The notes: generated by a model not told the origin, from the letters alone. 64,000 bases of DNA from Allobosea robiniae (GCF_900102525.1 NZ_FNBZ01000005.1:124001-188000); one strand, 5' to 3'; positions 8,311-18,289 are shown, numbered from the stretch's first letter. A program made the numbers and translations.

Positions 8311-11300
8311 CAAAAACATCTCGCGACAATTTGAAACTGTAGAAGGCACCGTCCTCCGTCAGCGCTCGCCCTGTGCGCCCGTATGTGAACGCGCTACCGA
8401 CTCCTACTCCACCGTAGTGACGGACCTCAAAAAGATAACAAAGCGTATCCAACTGCTTGGATAAGAAAAATACCTTTGGATTGAGGCCGACTGCCGATGT
8501 CTTTCCCTCTGTCAGAACCAACCAACCAGGCCCAACATCGATAAATTTTCGGATAAGCTGTCCGACATATCCAATTTCTTTTGGCTGAAGCGGATTGCTC
8601 TTCTGAGACAAATAGATACGCGATCCAGATCGCTCCTGAAGCGGCTTCCTCGGCGTGAAATCGGCAACGGCTCCCAAAAGATCGTCAGCGCCCCATAGAA
8701 GAGAGTCGGGTGTGATCACGATATCCGTGTAACGAAACACCGCGCTTCTTTTCTCAGGAGGAAGCGGCAAGACGACATCCGGGCGAGGATTGGTAACGTC
8801 AGCCCACGAGTTTCCGTGATCTTGGGAGCTCCAGACATGGCATTCTCGTGCCATGTCACCCGAACTGGCCCACCACTTTCCTGATTGGTAGGGATCGGGC
8901 TGCACTGTGTGCATATGTCGAATGTCGAGCGGGCTGCGTTCGAAGACTTTCTCCCAACTATCTCCGTCATTGGTTGAACGCCAAAGCCCGGTCGGCTTCA
9001 ATGTCTGCATATAGGCCGCGCGGCTCTGATCGAAATCAGGCTTATATCGTTCAGAATTATTATGATAGTCGCCGAATATTATTGCACCATCCGAATCACC
9101 TATAGAGGCGGTGCCGAGCCAAGATGCGATTGAAGCAAAGCTGCGTCCGAGAAATTTCCAATCCCGATCAAAAAGAAACAGCACACCGTGCCGCGCCGGA
9201 TCCGGCACACCATCTTGCGGCCCCTGCCAGCCAACGGCTTGAATTATGTGGCGGCCGCTCCGCGTCGTGAACGCGTTCCACATCCGAATATCAGCTGCTC
9301 CGGGTACTTCGACGCGTCGCCAGCTTCTACCCAGGTCCTCGCTGACTCCGACCGCCCCCCGCCCGCACAGGATCACCGTATCGGTCATCGTCCCGCGCTC
9401 GGCATCATAGACATGTTCGGCAAAATCAAAGCTCGCAACGCTATCCAGCGGGCGGATAGAAGCGAGCGAGAGACGCAGCGTTCCCAGGTCCGGCCGCTCG
9501 GGGAACTTCGCTTCATATACCAACCGGTCGGGGGTTTCCTCGACGAGATGGGCCAAAGGTTGCGTCTGCGGGTCCAGCGGAGATTGCGGCACGCTGGCGC
9601 GCAGATTGGCATGCAGTTGGCCGACCTTCGGCCTTGATGAAGGCTCACTTTGCGACAGGTCAGCTGCCTTCTTGTCTCCTGCGGCAATCGAGCGGTCTTC
9701 AGGCTTAATTCCGATGAACCAATCCGCGGCCTCACCCGTCACAGGGTCGTCAAGCACGAAGTGCTTGGCCACGAGGCCCGCCCGCTCAATTGCTTTGACG
9801 AACCACTGCCGCCCCACTTTAACCGAAGGCATGTCGGCATTCGATGGCACATAAGCAAAGTAGCCGTCCCGCGGCTTGATCGTCGCCGTGTTAACCGGCG
9901 TTTCATTCCCGTCAGTCAGGCGATAGGATGCAATATGAGTGAAGAGTGCACCGCCGGGCTTCAATACGCGAGCTGCCTCTGCTAGAGCCGCGTCATGCTC
10001 CGTGAAATAATCGAACAATAGAATGCCGCATATTCCATCGAACTCGGCGTCGGAAAAGCTATGCAAATTCCGGACATCGACACCTTCAAGATGCCCTTTT
10101 CGATAATTGCCGTAAAGCGAAGCCGAAACGAGCGTATCGAAGTAGCGGCCGAGGACTTTCTCTTCAGTCGACGTCACGGCGAAGCCGAGGAGACGGCTTG
10201 GCCGCCCGCTCTGTGGAGCGATTGCCGCATCGCAGGCGAAAGGCAGTGTCCGCGTGCGCGGCCGTGACTTACAGGATGGGCAGACTGCTTGTTCACCGGA
10301 AGAAAAGACGATCGGCTCCCCACACAAATTGCATTGCCGCCCAAGCTCCCCCGCTGCCCCATCAGTGCCAGCCTGCGAAGCAAGGAAAGGGCGAACGATA
10401 AAAACGTGCTGGCCGTCATTCGCCTTGCTTACATCAACCGCGAGCCCTGCACGCGCAAAGGCCTGTTTCAACCAGCCGTCACCCACCGACAGGCTATGAA
10501 GTTGCGAGCCTTCAGGTAACCCAAAGCTGGTGTTGTCCGCGATATACGCTGTGCTCGGAGATGCTTCACCTCTGGTGAGGCGTTGCTCCTTCAAAGTGAT
10601 CATCGCTGCCCCATGTGGCTTGAGCCGCGCGGCAACTGCTTCAAGAAAGGGGACGACGTCGCCCGCTGGCAGAAAATCGAGCACTGTCTGGGCCAGAATG
10701 ACGTCGACAATGGGAACTCCAGCAAGCGTCCGCACTTTGCGCACGCTTTCTGGCATCGAAAGAGCGCGCCAGTTTTCGATAACGGCGGGCAGAGGCGGAA
10801 CGTCCCTCTCCTCCGTAAAACCTGCGGGCGTGACCGGGAGCCAAGCGAACGTGCCCTGCGCGCTATCAGCGGCGATCTTCCGCAGCAGGCCTCGGGCTAT
10901 TTCAGCGGCGGTAGAAAGCGGCTCGGAGGTCATAGCAACTCCATCATCCGACTGCTTGGACTGCAGCTTGCAAAAGAACGTATGCGTCAAGGTCCCGGTT
11001 ATGGGGTCTGTCACAGCGAAAAGCCGCGTCTCGAATCTTTTTTCGAGCGCAGCCTGATAATCCCCGAGACCGAGCGATCGGAAAGACCCGACACGATACT
11101 TCTCTAGAGCTTCGCTACCGTACCAAGACGAGATTCTCTCCAAGTCTCGAGCTTCTAGGGTCCGCTCTCCCGCAGCCATCGGCTCCACTGAGATGAAAAT
11201 CCCATCGGGAGCGAGCACCCGTGCCACCTCGTCGAGGGCAGCCTCCATGTCATGTACAACCGGCATCAGATAGCTGGCGAACAACATTCTCTGGGAACGG

Positions 11301-12541
11301 TCGGGGATCGAGGGCATGGCGCACATGTCCAGACACTGCTGTGCGCCGGCTTCGGGCCTGATATCAGCCGTAACAGCTTGGCCTAGGCCGCGATCTCGCA
11401 AAAACTTCAACTCACTCACGCTCGGACTGAAGACGAGGGCCGATTGCCCAGCGACATCGACAAGATCGCGGCCAGCTTGTTCGTAAGCGAGCGCGAAGCC
11501 GCGCTGGCGTTCAAGCGAACCGCAGCCTGGACAGCGACGTCCATTCATCGCCGTGAATGCTTCTTTGGGCGCAAAGCAGATCGAGCAGGCGGAAAATTCA
11601 CCGCGTACCACCGGTGCTAAGGCAGGCTGTGCATTGAAATCACGCTTCGGATCGACGGCAAGAGAGCCCGCTCGCCAAAGGTCTGCAACCTCAGCAGCCG
11701 TGACGATCTGCGTGGTCGGCGCAATATGTTTGAGAAAAGCCTCGAAGCGCTCCACCAAGTGAGGAGCAGGGTGAGTAAACCAACGGCGGTCCGTCAGAAC
11801 CAAGAACGACCAGGAGTGCATCACCAACACGGCGATCGCATCCTCGCCGCGTTCTGCGTGAAATACGTCAAGATATTCAGCCATGGCCTCTGCGTTCACA
11901 AAGGCACCAGCGTTAAAGTTGAAATCGAACAATCGTTTATGGTCGCGGAAGCCGCGCACATTACTGACCGGAACCTCGAGGACCCCGTTCGTCCATTCGA
12001 ATTGTTTTTGCGGATCCAGGACGACCGGCTGACTGGAGCGTGACACGTTAACGCTTGTGTCCAAATTCACTCCTCGCCGCTTCAAAGCATCGAGCAGATG
12101 CTGATTGTAACGGTAACCCCCACCCCGAAAGGCCTTGGCGGGAACTCCGACTGCACGTTCATGACAGTCACAGATATAGTCGGCGACCAACCGCGCCTGG
12201 TTGGCATCGAGGAGACTCAGATTGAACTGTGATCCAAGACCAGCATCGCGCCAGGATTGAGCCGGCATGAAGTCCGCGTGAGCATGCAGCTGCGCATCAT
12301 GGCCGCGTCCGGCAATCGCTCGTGCGACCGCATCGACGCCATCGCCATAGATTCCTGCTTCGCAATAGTCGACGAACATGGTCATCTTCGCGCCGTGACG
12401 CTCAGCTATGTCCATCATGGTTCCAATTCCCGACTCGGCAGCGCCGGGGAAACGGCCCCAGATCAAACGATCGACGTGATCACGCTCGGCACGAGCCGAC
12501 TGCGCTTCGACATCGACCGTCAACATCAACTTGCGCTTCAC
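8267..12541 (-). CDS. Giant fusion: polysaccharide deacetylase, three methyltransferase-like modules, Asp-box propeller
   Basis: 1424 residues in one frame. The start is GTG, with GGAGG five bases upstream. Residues 1-290 are a NodB/WalW-type polysaccharide deacetylase fold ('TVDVE' 8-12, 'HAHAD' 86-90, 'FRGGGYR' 138-144). Residues 315-530 are a SAM-methyltransferase-like module headed by a zinc ribbon (C319, C322, C337, C340). Residues 540-720 are a second methyltransferase-like half without a ribbon. Residues 737-945 are a third, with another ribbon (C737, C740, C754, C757). Residues 1000-1424 carry three Asp boxes ('SEDLGRSW', 'STNDGDSW', 'SQDHGNSW'), as in sialidase/BNR beta-propellers. 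It probably modifies surface-polysaccharide sugars, but the substrate is unknown. The glycine-rich SAM loops are weak, so some modules may only be structural. It is the first gene of the operon running to the left edge. Confidence 0.8.
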   Translation of the reverse strand: MKRKLMLTVDVEAQSARAERDHVDRLIWGRFPGAAESGIGTMMDIAERHGAKMTMFVDYCEAGIYGDGVDAVARAIAGRGHDAQLHAHADFMPAQSWRDAGLGSQFNLSLLDANQARLVADYICDCHERAVGVPAKAFRGGGYRYNQHLLDALKRRGVNLDTSVNVSRSSQPVVLDPQKQFEWTNGVLEVPVSNVRGFRDHKRLFDFNFNAGAFVNAEAMAEYLDVFHAERGEDAIAVLVMHSWSFLVLTDRRWFTHPAPHLVERFEAFLKHIAPTTQIVTAAEVADLWRAGSLAVDPKRDFNAQPALAPVVRGEFSACSICFAPKEAFTAMNGRRCPGCGSLERQRGFALAYEQAGRDLVDVAGQSALVFSPSVSELKFLRDRGLGQAVTADIRPEAGAQQCLDMCAMPSIPDRSQRMLFASYLMPVVHDMEAALDEVARVLAPDGIFISVEPMAAGERTLEARDLERISSWYGSEALEKYRVGSFRSLGLGDYQAALEKRFETRLFAVTDPITGTLTHTFFCKLQSKQSDDGVAMTSEPLSTAAEIARGLLRKIAADSAQGTFAWLPVTPAGFTEERDVPPLPAVIENWRALSMPESVRKVRTLAGVPIVDVILAQTVLDFLPAGDVVPFLEAVAARLKPHGAAMITLKEQRLTRGEASPSTAYIADNTSFGLPEGSQLHSLSVGDGWLKQAFARAGLAVDVSKANDGQHVFIVRPFLASQAGTDGAAGELGRQCNLCGEPIVFSSGEQAVCPSCKSRPRTRTLPFACDAAIAPQSGRPSRLLGFAVTSTEEKVLGRYFDTLVSASLYGNYRKGHLEGVDVRNLHSFSDAEFDGICGILLFDYFTEHDAALAEAARVLKPGGALFTHIASYRLTDGNETPVNTATIKPRDGYFAYVPSNADMPSVKVGRQWFVKAIERAGLVAKHFVLDDPVTGEAADWFIGIKPEDRSIAAGDKKAADLSQSEPSSRPKVGQLHANLRASVPQSPLDPQTQPLAHLVEETPDRLVYEAKFPERPDLGTLRLSLASIRPLDSVASFDFAEHVYDAERGTMTDTVILCGRGAVGVSEDLGRSWRRVEVPGAADIRMWNAFTTRSGRHIIQAVGWQGPQDGVPDPARHGVLFLFDRDWKFLGRSFASIASWLGTASIGDSDGAIIFGDYHNNSERYKPDFDQSRAAYMQTLKPTGLWRSTNDGDSWEKVFERSPLDIRHMHTVQPDPYQSGKWWASSGDMARECHVWSSQDHGNSWADVTNPRPDVVLPLPPEKRSAVFRYTDIVITPDSLLWGADDLLGAVADFTPRKPLQERSGSRIYLSQKSNPLQPKEIGYVGQLIRKFIDVGPGWLVLTEGKTSAVGLNPKVFFLSKQLDTLCYLFEVRHYGGVGVGSAFTYGRTGRALTEDGAFYSFKLSRDVFDDGQKALRWEINFA

Positions 12542-12818
12542 TCAAGCCTCCGCCGACTTTCTTATCCAAGGCAATGCAACACTGTCCTAGGCACGATCAA
12601 TCTGCTTGTCCATCGACTAGCCGGAAGCGGCGGCGCGCCGAAGAAAGCCTCTGCCAACTCGGAGTGGAGGGCGTTGTTCAAAATTTGGAGCGCATCTTTT
12701 GATCTTGGCAATTGCTCGCTCACAGGCCGCGGTGGCTGGCGGGGTGATTTGTTCGATCATTCTTGATACGAGGAAAGAGCCACCTCCTCGCATTTTTTAT
12801 TATCGGCCACCTGTTTCG
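12542..12818. other. Divergent intergenic region between polysaccharide operon and lipid operon
   Basis: About 275 bases separate the minus-strand fusion gene and the plus-strand P450 if the P450 begins at 12819. It must hold promoters for both operons. I could not pick convincing -35/-10 boxes by eye. The only clear element is the GGAGG for the fusion gene at its left end. An open plus-strand frame extends the P450 back to 12699, but the extra residues do not look like P450 sequence. Confidence 0.4.
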
Positions 12819-14264
12819 ATGATCAACTTCCCGACCAGGCTTTATTGCCATCCTGTGACGATCGAAAAGCATAAAGCGGCCGAATTCGTTCCCGCCTATC
12901 CCGAGCCTCTGCAGCGCGACCCTAACCTTGTTCAGATGATCGTCGGCGCCCGCCGCAACCTGATCGCCGTCTGGCCTGCAACCTCCTACCGCGCCGGCAT
13001 CGACAGCTTCCGCGTCCTGCGTCGGCAGATCGTGTTCGTGAACAGCCCCGAACACATCCGCTACGTCGTCGTCACCCGGCACGACAATTTCGAGCGGAAG
13101 AGCCCGCAGATGCGGCGCGCGCTCGAAACGCTGCTGGGGGACGGCCTGTTCATCAGCGAGGGCGAAACCTGGAAAAAGCGTCGGCCGCTGGTCGCGGACA
13201 TCGTCCATAAGCGCCGCCTGCTCGAATTCGGCCAAACGATGGAAGATGCCGCGCTCGCCGTCGCGGCCGAATGGGCCGGCCTGCCCGCCGGGGCGGAAAT
13301 CGAGCTCACCGAGGAAATGGGGCGTCTCACCGCGACGATCATTTCGCGCGCCGTGTTCGGCAACAACATCGCGCGCGACGCCGCCCAACAGGTCATCGAC
13401 GGCTTCAGCGCCTATCAGCACCATGCCGATTCCTTCAATCTCGGCTATTTCCTCGGCGCGGACGAAGGCTGGCCGGCCTTTGGCGGCAAGCGCCGGCGCC
13501 GGGCGGTCGCGATGGTGCACGGCGTCGTCGAGAACGTCATCAACGCCCATCTCGCCGGCGAGGGCGATGCCGGCTCGATGGTCGACCTGCTGATCCGGCG
13601 CAATCAGAAGAGCGGCGGGGAGCCGCTGGATGTCACGGCGCTCCGCAACGAGGCCGCGACGATCTTCATGGCCGGGCACGAAACCACGGCGACGACGCTG
13701 AGCTGGGCCTGGTATCTGCTCGCCAACGCTCCCTGGGTCAGGCAGAGCATCCATGACGAGATCGCCGCGGCCTGCGGCGACAGGCCGCCGACGCTCGCCG
13801 ACCTGCCGCAGTTGCGCTGGTGCCGGGCCGTGATCCAGGAAACGCTGCGGCTCTATCCGCCGGTTCCGTTGTTGCCGCGGCAGGCACGCGAGGCCGACCG
13901 CATCGGCCATATCGACGTCGAGAAGTCGGCCCTCGTGATGATCGCGCCCTGGCTGCTGCATCGGTCCCCCGATCTCTGGGACAAGCCGAACCATTTCCTG
14001 CCGGAGCGCTTTCTGTCCGGCGCACGGATCGACCCCTTCGCCTATATCCCGTTCGCGGTCGGCCCACGCATTTGCCCCGGCATGAATTTCGGCCTGGATG
14101 AAGCGACGCTGTGCCTGGCCATTCTCGCCCAGCGCTTCGAGGTTCTGCCGCGCGAGGGCTACAAGGTCGAGCCGGTCTGCCGCTTGACCCTGCGCCCCAA
14201 GGGTGGTCTGCCGGCGCGCGTGGTTGCGCGTGCGCCGCAGCAAGCGATCCGACGGGACGATTAG
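12819..14264 (+). CDS. Cytochrome P450
   Basis: 481 residues from ATG 12819. The three diagnostic P450 motifs are intact: I-helix oxygen-activation 'AGHETT' (285-290), K-helix 'ETLR' (341-344), and the heme loop 'FAVGPRICPG' (412-421) with Cys419 as the thiolate ligand. It is soluble, with no membrane anchor, and needs external ferredoxin/reductase, which the window does not encode. It is the first of four co-directional genes with acyltransferase, SDR and sulfotransferase. Hydroxylation of the lipid chain made by the nearby PKS/alpha-oxoamine synthase is therefore the likely role, as P450s act in fumonisin-type pathways. That substrate assignment is inference. The stop is followed by the next ATG after 2 bp. 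Confidence 0.9.
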   Translation: MINFPTRLYCHPVTIEKHKAAEFVPAYPEPLQRDPNLVQMIVGARRNLIAVWPATSYRAGIDSFRVLRRQIVFVNSPEHIRYVVVTRHDNFERKSPQMRRALETLLGDGLFISEGETWKKRRPLVADIVHKRRLLEFGQTMEDAALAVAAEWAGLPAGAEIELTEEMGRLTATIISRAVFGNNIARDAAQQVIDGFSAYQHHADSFNLGYFLGADEGWPAFGGKRRRRAVAMVHGVVENVINAHLAGEGDAGSMVDLLIRRNQKSGGEPLDVTALRNEAATIFMAGHETTATTLSWAWYLLANAPWVRQSIHDEIAAACGDRPPTLADLPQLRWCRAVIQETLRLYPPVPLLPRQAREADRIGHIDVEKSALVMIAPWLLHRSPDLWDKPNHFLPERFLSGARIDPFAYIPFAVGPRICPGMNFGLDEATLCLAILAQRFEVLPREGYKVEPVCRLTLRPKGGLPARVVARAPQQAIRRDD

Positions 14265-14266
14265 CC

Positions 14267-15115
14267 ATGCAGGCCCTGGAGAGAGTGCTGCATCGCTCCC
14301 TGCGGCGCCTGCCGATCCCCCTCGTTTCCGATATCGGCGCCCGGCTGGCCTGGCTCAAGATCCGGCTCATCGATCCCAAGGTCGCCTGGAAGGCCCGCGA
14401 CAATATCCGGCGCCATTTCCCGGACATGCCCGCAGCCGAAGTCGAAAGGCTCGTCTGGCGCTTCGTCGACAATGTCGGGCGTCTCATGGCCGAATTCTCC
14501 ATCGTCCACCGTTTTGCGGAGTCGGGGCGACTGGAATTCGTCGGCGCCGAAGCGGCCCGTGCCCAGGTCGGCAAGGTGCCGACGATCGCGCTCTGCCTGC
14601 ATCTCGGCAACTGGGAGGTGCTGGCTTCGGCCATGCAGATGATCGGCGTCCCGGTCGCCTCGATCTCGGAGGTGCCCGAGAATGCAGCCCATCGCGATAT
14701 CGCCGATGCGACGCGCAGCGGCTTCGACGTCAAGGTCCTGCCGCCCGACCGGAACGGGGCGCTCCGGGCCTTGTCCATCCTGAAGGGCAACGGCGTGCTG
14801 GCCCTGTTCCCCGATGAGAAGCGCGGCGGCACGATGATGGCGCCCCTGTTCGGGCGGCCGCCGCACGCCAAAGGCAATCTCGCGCTGGCGGCGAAGCTCG
14901 CCCGGCGTACCGGGGCGCAGCTCGTGGTGGTCTATTGCGAGCGACTGGAGGGCGTGCGCTTCCGGCTGCATTTCGAGGGGCCGTTCCACATGGATGCCGG
15001 TCCGAGCGATCCGCTCGCAGATGTCGCCTTCCTCAACAGCCGGATCGAGCCTGCGATCCTGCGCCATCTCGACCAGTGGTACTATCTGGACGACTCGATC
15101 GGCCCGATCGCGTAG
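14267..15115 (+). CDS. LpxL/HtrB-type lysophospholipid acyltransferase
   Basis: 282 residues. The acyltransferase signature of the LpxL/HtrB family is seen as 'HLGNWE' (H-x4-E) around residue 105. The conserved 'LFPDEKRGG' and a C-terminal region ending in 'DQWYYLDD' (compare 'QYLWLHRRFK' in LpxL) are also present. These inner-membrane enzymes transfer an acyl group from acyl-ACP to a hydroxyl or amine of a lipid. The start is only 2 bp after the P450 stop. In this context it could add the second acyl chain to an aminoalcohol lipid, which would stand in for a ceramide synthase. A lipid A secondary acyltransferase role cannot be excluded, though lipid A genes are not nearby. Confidence 0.85.
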   Translation: MQALERVLHRSLRRLPIPLVSDIGARLAWLKIRLIDPKVAWKARDNIRRHFPDMPAAEVERLVWRFVDNVGRLMAEFSIVHRFAESGRLEFVGAEAARAQVGKVPTIALCLHLGNWEVLASAMQMIGVPVASISEVPENAAHRDIADATRSGFDVKVLPPDRNGALRALSILKGNGVLALFPDEKRGGTMMAPLFGRPPHAKGNLALAAKLARRTGAQLVVVYCERLEGVRFRLHFEGPFHMDAGPSDPLADVAFLNSRIEPAILRHLDQWYYLDDSIGPIA

Positions 15116-15154
15116 ACCGGACGCACCGCAATCCCCCCAAACGGAGAACGCCCC

Positions 15155-15970
15155 GTGCCAGCGCCCTCCCCGCCGAAAGTGGCCGTCATCTCCGGCGGCT
15201 CCAGCGGTATCGGCCTGGCCTGCGCGCGTACACTTCTCGGGCGCGGCTACCACGTCGCCCTGCTGGCCCGCGACCCGGGCCGGCTGCACGATGCCGCCGC
15301 CACGCTCGGGGCCCCAGCGCGCGTCGATCTCCTGCCTGTCGATGTCGCCGATGCGGCAGCCTGTCAGGCAGCCATCGCCGCAATCGCGTCCCGGCACGGA
15401 CGGATCGACTGGCTGATCACCTCGGCGGGGATCGTCGAGCCCGGCCTGTTTCGCGATCTCGACCTCGCCGCCCATCGGGTGCAGATGGAAACGAATTATT
15501 TCGGGACGCTCCACCTGATCCAGGCCGCCGTTCCGGTCATGCGCGGCCATGGCGGCCGGATCACGCTGGTCTCTTCCGGCGCAGCCTTCATCGGGATCGC
15601 CGGCTATAGCGGCTATGCGCCCGGCAAGTTCGCCGTGCGGGCCCTTGCGGAGATCCTGCGCCTCGAGCTTGCGGAGGACGGCATCGTCGTCAGTTTCGTC
15701 GCACCGCCCGATACCGAGACGCCGCAATTGGAAGGCGAGAGGCCGAAGCGCCCCGCCGTGACCCGCCTGATCTCCGAACAGGGGGGCACGATGAGCGCGG
15801 GAGAGGTCGCCGAACGGATGATCACCCAGGCCGAGACGGGAGCGTTCTTCCTGTCGCCCTCGCGGACGATGGCCTGGCTGGCGCGGTTTCACAGCCTGTA
15901 CAGACCGGTCCTCGCATGGCAGCAACGGCGCATCCTCAAGCGAAGCCGCGGGACCGACCAAAAACCATGA
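15155..15970 (+). CDS. 3-ketosphinganine-reductase-like short-chain dehydrogenase
   Basis: 271 residues. GTG start with GGAG 10 bases upstream. NAD(P) loop 'GGSSGIG' (14-20), catalytic Ser140/141, Tyr154 and Lys158 (YxxxK). Beyond general SDR features, residues 184-190 read PPDTETP and 203-208 read TRLISE. The same pair of motifs, in the same spacing, is what I remember from eukaryotic KDSR/TSC10, which reduces 3-ketodihydrosphingosine. This makes it more KDSR-like than FabG-like. In this locus it would reduce the 3-keto group left by the alpha-oxoamine synthase. It lacks the C-terminal membrane helices of human KDSR. Bacterial ceramide pathways in Caulobacter use a different reductase type (CerR), so this would be a distinct solution. 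Confidence 0.85.
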   Translation: MPAPSPPKVAVISGGSSGIGLACARTLLGRGYHVALLARDPGRLHDAAATLGAPARVDLLPVDVADAAACQAAIAAIASRHGRIDWLITSAGIVEPGLFRDLDLAAHRVQMETNYFGTLHLIQAAVPVMRGHGGRITLVSSGAAFIGIAGYSGYAPGKFAVRALAEILRLELAEDGIVVSFVAPPDTETPQLEGERPKRPAVTRLISEQGGTMSAGEVAERMITQAETGAFFLSPSRTMAWLARFHSLYRPVLAWQQRRILKRSRGTDQKP

Positions 15971-16028
15971 GCGTATCGACAGCACGCCACCGCCGGGCGA
16001 TCGGAACGCGCGCTCCGCGAGCGCTCGC

Positions 16029-16817
16029 ATGATCTATATCAGCTACGGCATCACGAAATCGGCGAGCACCTTCCTCTACCAGATGACCGAAGAGGTCTTC
16101 AGGGCAGCCGGGCGGCCGGTCGTGCGGCTCGGCAAGCCGTTCCGGAAGGCGGATTCCGTCGAGAACTATTTCAACTTCATCGATCATGAGCTGCTGAGCC
16201 AGATCCAGGCCCGGATCGGCGACAGGGACATCGTCCTCAAGACGCACGGCCCGCCGCGCGGGAACGTGGCGCAGATGGTGGCCGCGGGCGAAGTCCTCGC
16301 AAGCGCCTCGATCCGAGACCCGCGCGAGATCGCCTTGTCGATGGTCGATCACGGCACCCGCTCGCGGCGCTGGCGCAACAATGCGTTTTCGGAATTCGTC
16401 GATGTGGCGGATACGCTGAACTCGATCGATATCCAGCTCGGCTGCTTCCAGGACTGGGCTGATACCGGCGCGCTCAAGGTCTTCACCTACAACGCCATCT
16501 GCTACGACAGCCCAGCCGTGATCCGGACCATCGCCGAGCAGATCGGCGCGACCATCGATGCTGCGGCCGTTCTCGGCAAGTTCCGCGACAAAGGCGTCAT
16601 CGGCCAATTCAGCAAGGGCAAGGCGCTGCGTTATTCCGAGATGAGCGCCGCCGATCAGGCCGTGTTTCGCGAGCGTTATGCCGCGCTTTATGCCGCCTAC
16701 GCCTTCGACACTGATGAGGCCCGCCGCGTCGCCGCGGAACAGGCGTCGCTCACGCTGCGCGCCTCAGGTGAGGTCGCGCAGTTCATCACCATGCTGCGGC
16801 GGCGCTTCGGCTTCTGA
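16029..16817 (+). CDS. PAPS-dependent sulfotransferase
   Basis: 262 residues. The 5'-phosphosulfate-binding loop is 'GITKSASTFL' (7-16). The 'KTHGPP' strand (71-76) carries the expected catalytic His. The 3'-phosphate-binding motif is 'SIRDPREIALS' with Arg96 and Ser104. It transfers sulfate from PAPS to a hydroxyl or amine. It closes the plus-strand run P450-acyltransferase-SDR-sulfotransferase and converges with the GT4 gene 25 bp further on. The PAPS-making CysD/CysNC pair lies 20 kb downstream. Sulfation of the lipid built in this locus, or of the exported polysaccharide, is the natural prediction. No signal peptide is present, so it acts in the cytoplasm. Confidence 0.85.
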   Translation: MIYISYGITKSASTFLYQMTEEVFRAAGRPVVRLGKPFRKADSVENYFNFIDHELLSQIQARIGDRDIVLKTHGPPRGNVAQMVAAGEVLASASIRDPREIALSMVDHGTRSRRWRNNAFSEFVDVADTLNSIDIQLGCFQDWADTGALKVFTYNAICYDSPAVIRTIAEQIGATIDAAAVLGKFRDKGVIGQFSKGKALRYSEMSAADQAVFRERYAALYAAYAFDTDEARRVAAEQASLTLRASGEVAQFITMLRRRFGF

Positions 16818-16842
16818 AGGGCGCTGGCCGAACCGGATCGCC

Positions 16843-18168
16843 TCAGCCGAGAACACGATCGTAGACGGCCTTCACCCGCTCGGCATGTCGTGCCGGGGAG
16901 AAGAATTCGGCACGCTTCCGCCCGCGTTTGACTAACTCCGCGCGCAGGTCGGCATCGGCATCGAGGGTCCGGATCGCATCGCGGATCTCCTCGATATGGT
17001 AGGGGTTGACCAGCATGGCCGCATCCCCGGCCACCTCCGGCAAGGAGCTGGTGTTGGAGGTGATCACCGGGGTCCCCAACATCATGGCTTCCAGGATCGG
17101 TAGCCCGAAGCCTTCATAGAGCGAGGGGAAAAGGACGCCCCGCGCGCCGCGGATCAGGGACAGGAGCGAGCCCAGTGGGACATAGGGCAAGCGCTGGACG
17201 CGCCGTTCCGGCCGGATATGCGAACCGTCGAACCGCCAGCTCAGCAGGCGCTCGTCCTTGAGCATCTCGACATCCTGCTCGTAGAGCCAGCCGAGGCCGC
17301 CGACCAGGATGAGCGGCCGGGTCGACCCCGATGCGGCATAGGCCTCGACCAATCGCGAGATGTTCTTCTTGGGCTCAATGGCGCCCAGGAACAGGAAATA
17401 CTCCTTGAACGCCAACCCGTAGCGATTGTCGACGTCGCGCGCCGCCTCCTCGTCCGAAACGGACAGGGCCGCCTCGCTCATCGAGACCGATTGCCAGGTA
17501 TTGGTGATGCGATCGTCCGGTATCTTGAAGAATTCCTGGACGTCCTTGCGCGTGAACTCCGAGACCGTGACGATGTGATCGGCCTTCTCCGCAAGATGCT
17601 TGATCATGGAGTAGAAGTATTTCTTCTTGTCCAAAGTCGCGTAGGGCAGACGCAGCGGCACGATATCGTGGATCGTGTAGATATTCGCCGCGCCCTTGAC
17701 GAAGGCCGGCGTCGGGCGCGTCACATGGAACAGGTCATGCCGCCCCTCGGACCGCACCGGCATGCGATGCCCGAAGCGGTTGAAATGCATGGAGGCACGC
17801 TCCCAGAGCCGCACCGCGCCATAAGTCGGATGGCTTCGCTCCGTGGAGGCGCCGGAACCTCGGTCGACAACGATGCGCGGGGCCGGGAGGCGCTGCGCCT
17901 TGACGCCACCGGGGACACCGGTCGTCCAGTCGATCGCGCGGGCGACCTGCTTCAGCGGATCGATGGCCTTCGGATCGACGGCATCGTTGAGGACGACTTC
18001 CGACAGAAGCGGGTCCCGGCGGTTGATGCGCTGCTCGGTACCGATCAGCAGTTCCACATCGTAACCCAGGCCGGTCGCCGTGCTCGCGAGGTTGCGGGCA
18101 TAGGTCGCGATGCCGGTGCCCTGCTTGAGCAGGGTCGCGTGGGCTTCGAGGAGGATATTCTTCGGCAC
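16843..18168 (-). CDS. GT4 family glycosyltransferase
   Basis: 441 residues with a two-Rossmann GT-B fold. The N-terminal half starts '[20 protein letters not shown]', typical of mannosyl/rhamnosyl-type GT4 enzymes. The donor half has '[12 protein letters not shown]' and the E-x7-E region '[19 protein letters not shown]'. It transfers a sugar from a nucleotide donor. It is the last gene of the minus-strand run GT4-PKS-alpha-oxoamine synthase-GT4, 121 bp after the synthase. Glycosylation of the PKS-derived lipid is plausible, but the sugar is not predictable. The window does supply dTDP-rhamnose and UDP-glucuronate. Confidence 0.88.
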   Translation of the reverse strand: MPKNILLEAHATLLKQGTGIATYARNLASTATGLGYDVELLIGTEQRINRRDPLLSEVVLNDAVDPKAIDPLKQVARAIDWTTGVPGGVKAQRLPAPRIVVDRGSGASTERSHPTYGAVRLWERASMHFNRFGHRMPVRSEGRHDLFHVTRPTPAFVKGAANIYTIHDIVPLRLPYATLDKKKYFYSMIKHLAEKADHIVTVSEFTRKDVQEFFKIPDDRITNTWQSVSMSEAALSVSDEEAARDVDNRYGLAFKEYFLFLGAIEPKKNISRLVEAYAASGSTRPLILVGGLGWLYEQDVEMLKDERLLSWRFDGSHIRPERRVQRLPYVPLGSLLSLIRGARGVLFPSLYEGFGLPILEAMMLGTPVITSNTSSLPEVAGDAAMLVNPYHIEEIRDAIRTLDADADLRAELVKRGRKRAEFFSPARHAERVKAVYDRVLG

Positions 18169-18289
18169 CGGCTCTGGCCCCTTCTTTGACGGTCTCGTTT
18201 CAAGCGGTCGCCTGCAGAATGGTGCGGCCAGGCACGCTTCATCAAGCTCCGATCCGGAAAGACCGACCGAGCGCCGCTCGATGTCCGGC

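Noticed and set aside
12720-14243. 507-codon minus-strand frame opposite the P450
   Set aside because: It mirrors the P450 codons in GC-rich DNA, is rich in Arg/Asp/Gly/Ala and shows no domain, while the P450 has all motifs.
14261-16030. 589-codon minus-strand frame across the acyltransferase and SDR genes
   Set aside because: It spans two well-supported plus-strand genes and their gap and has shadow-type composition.
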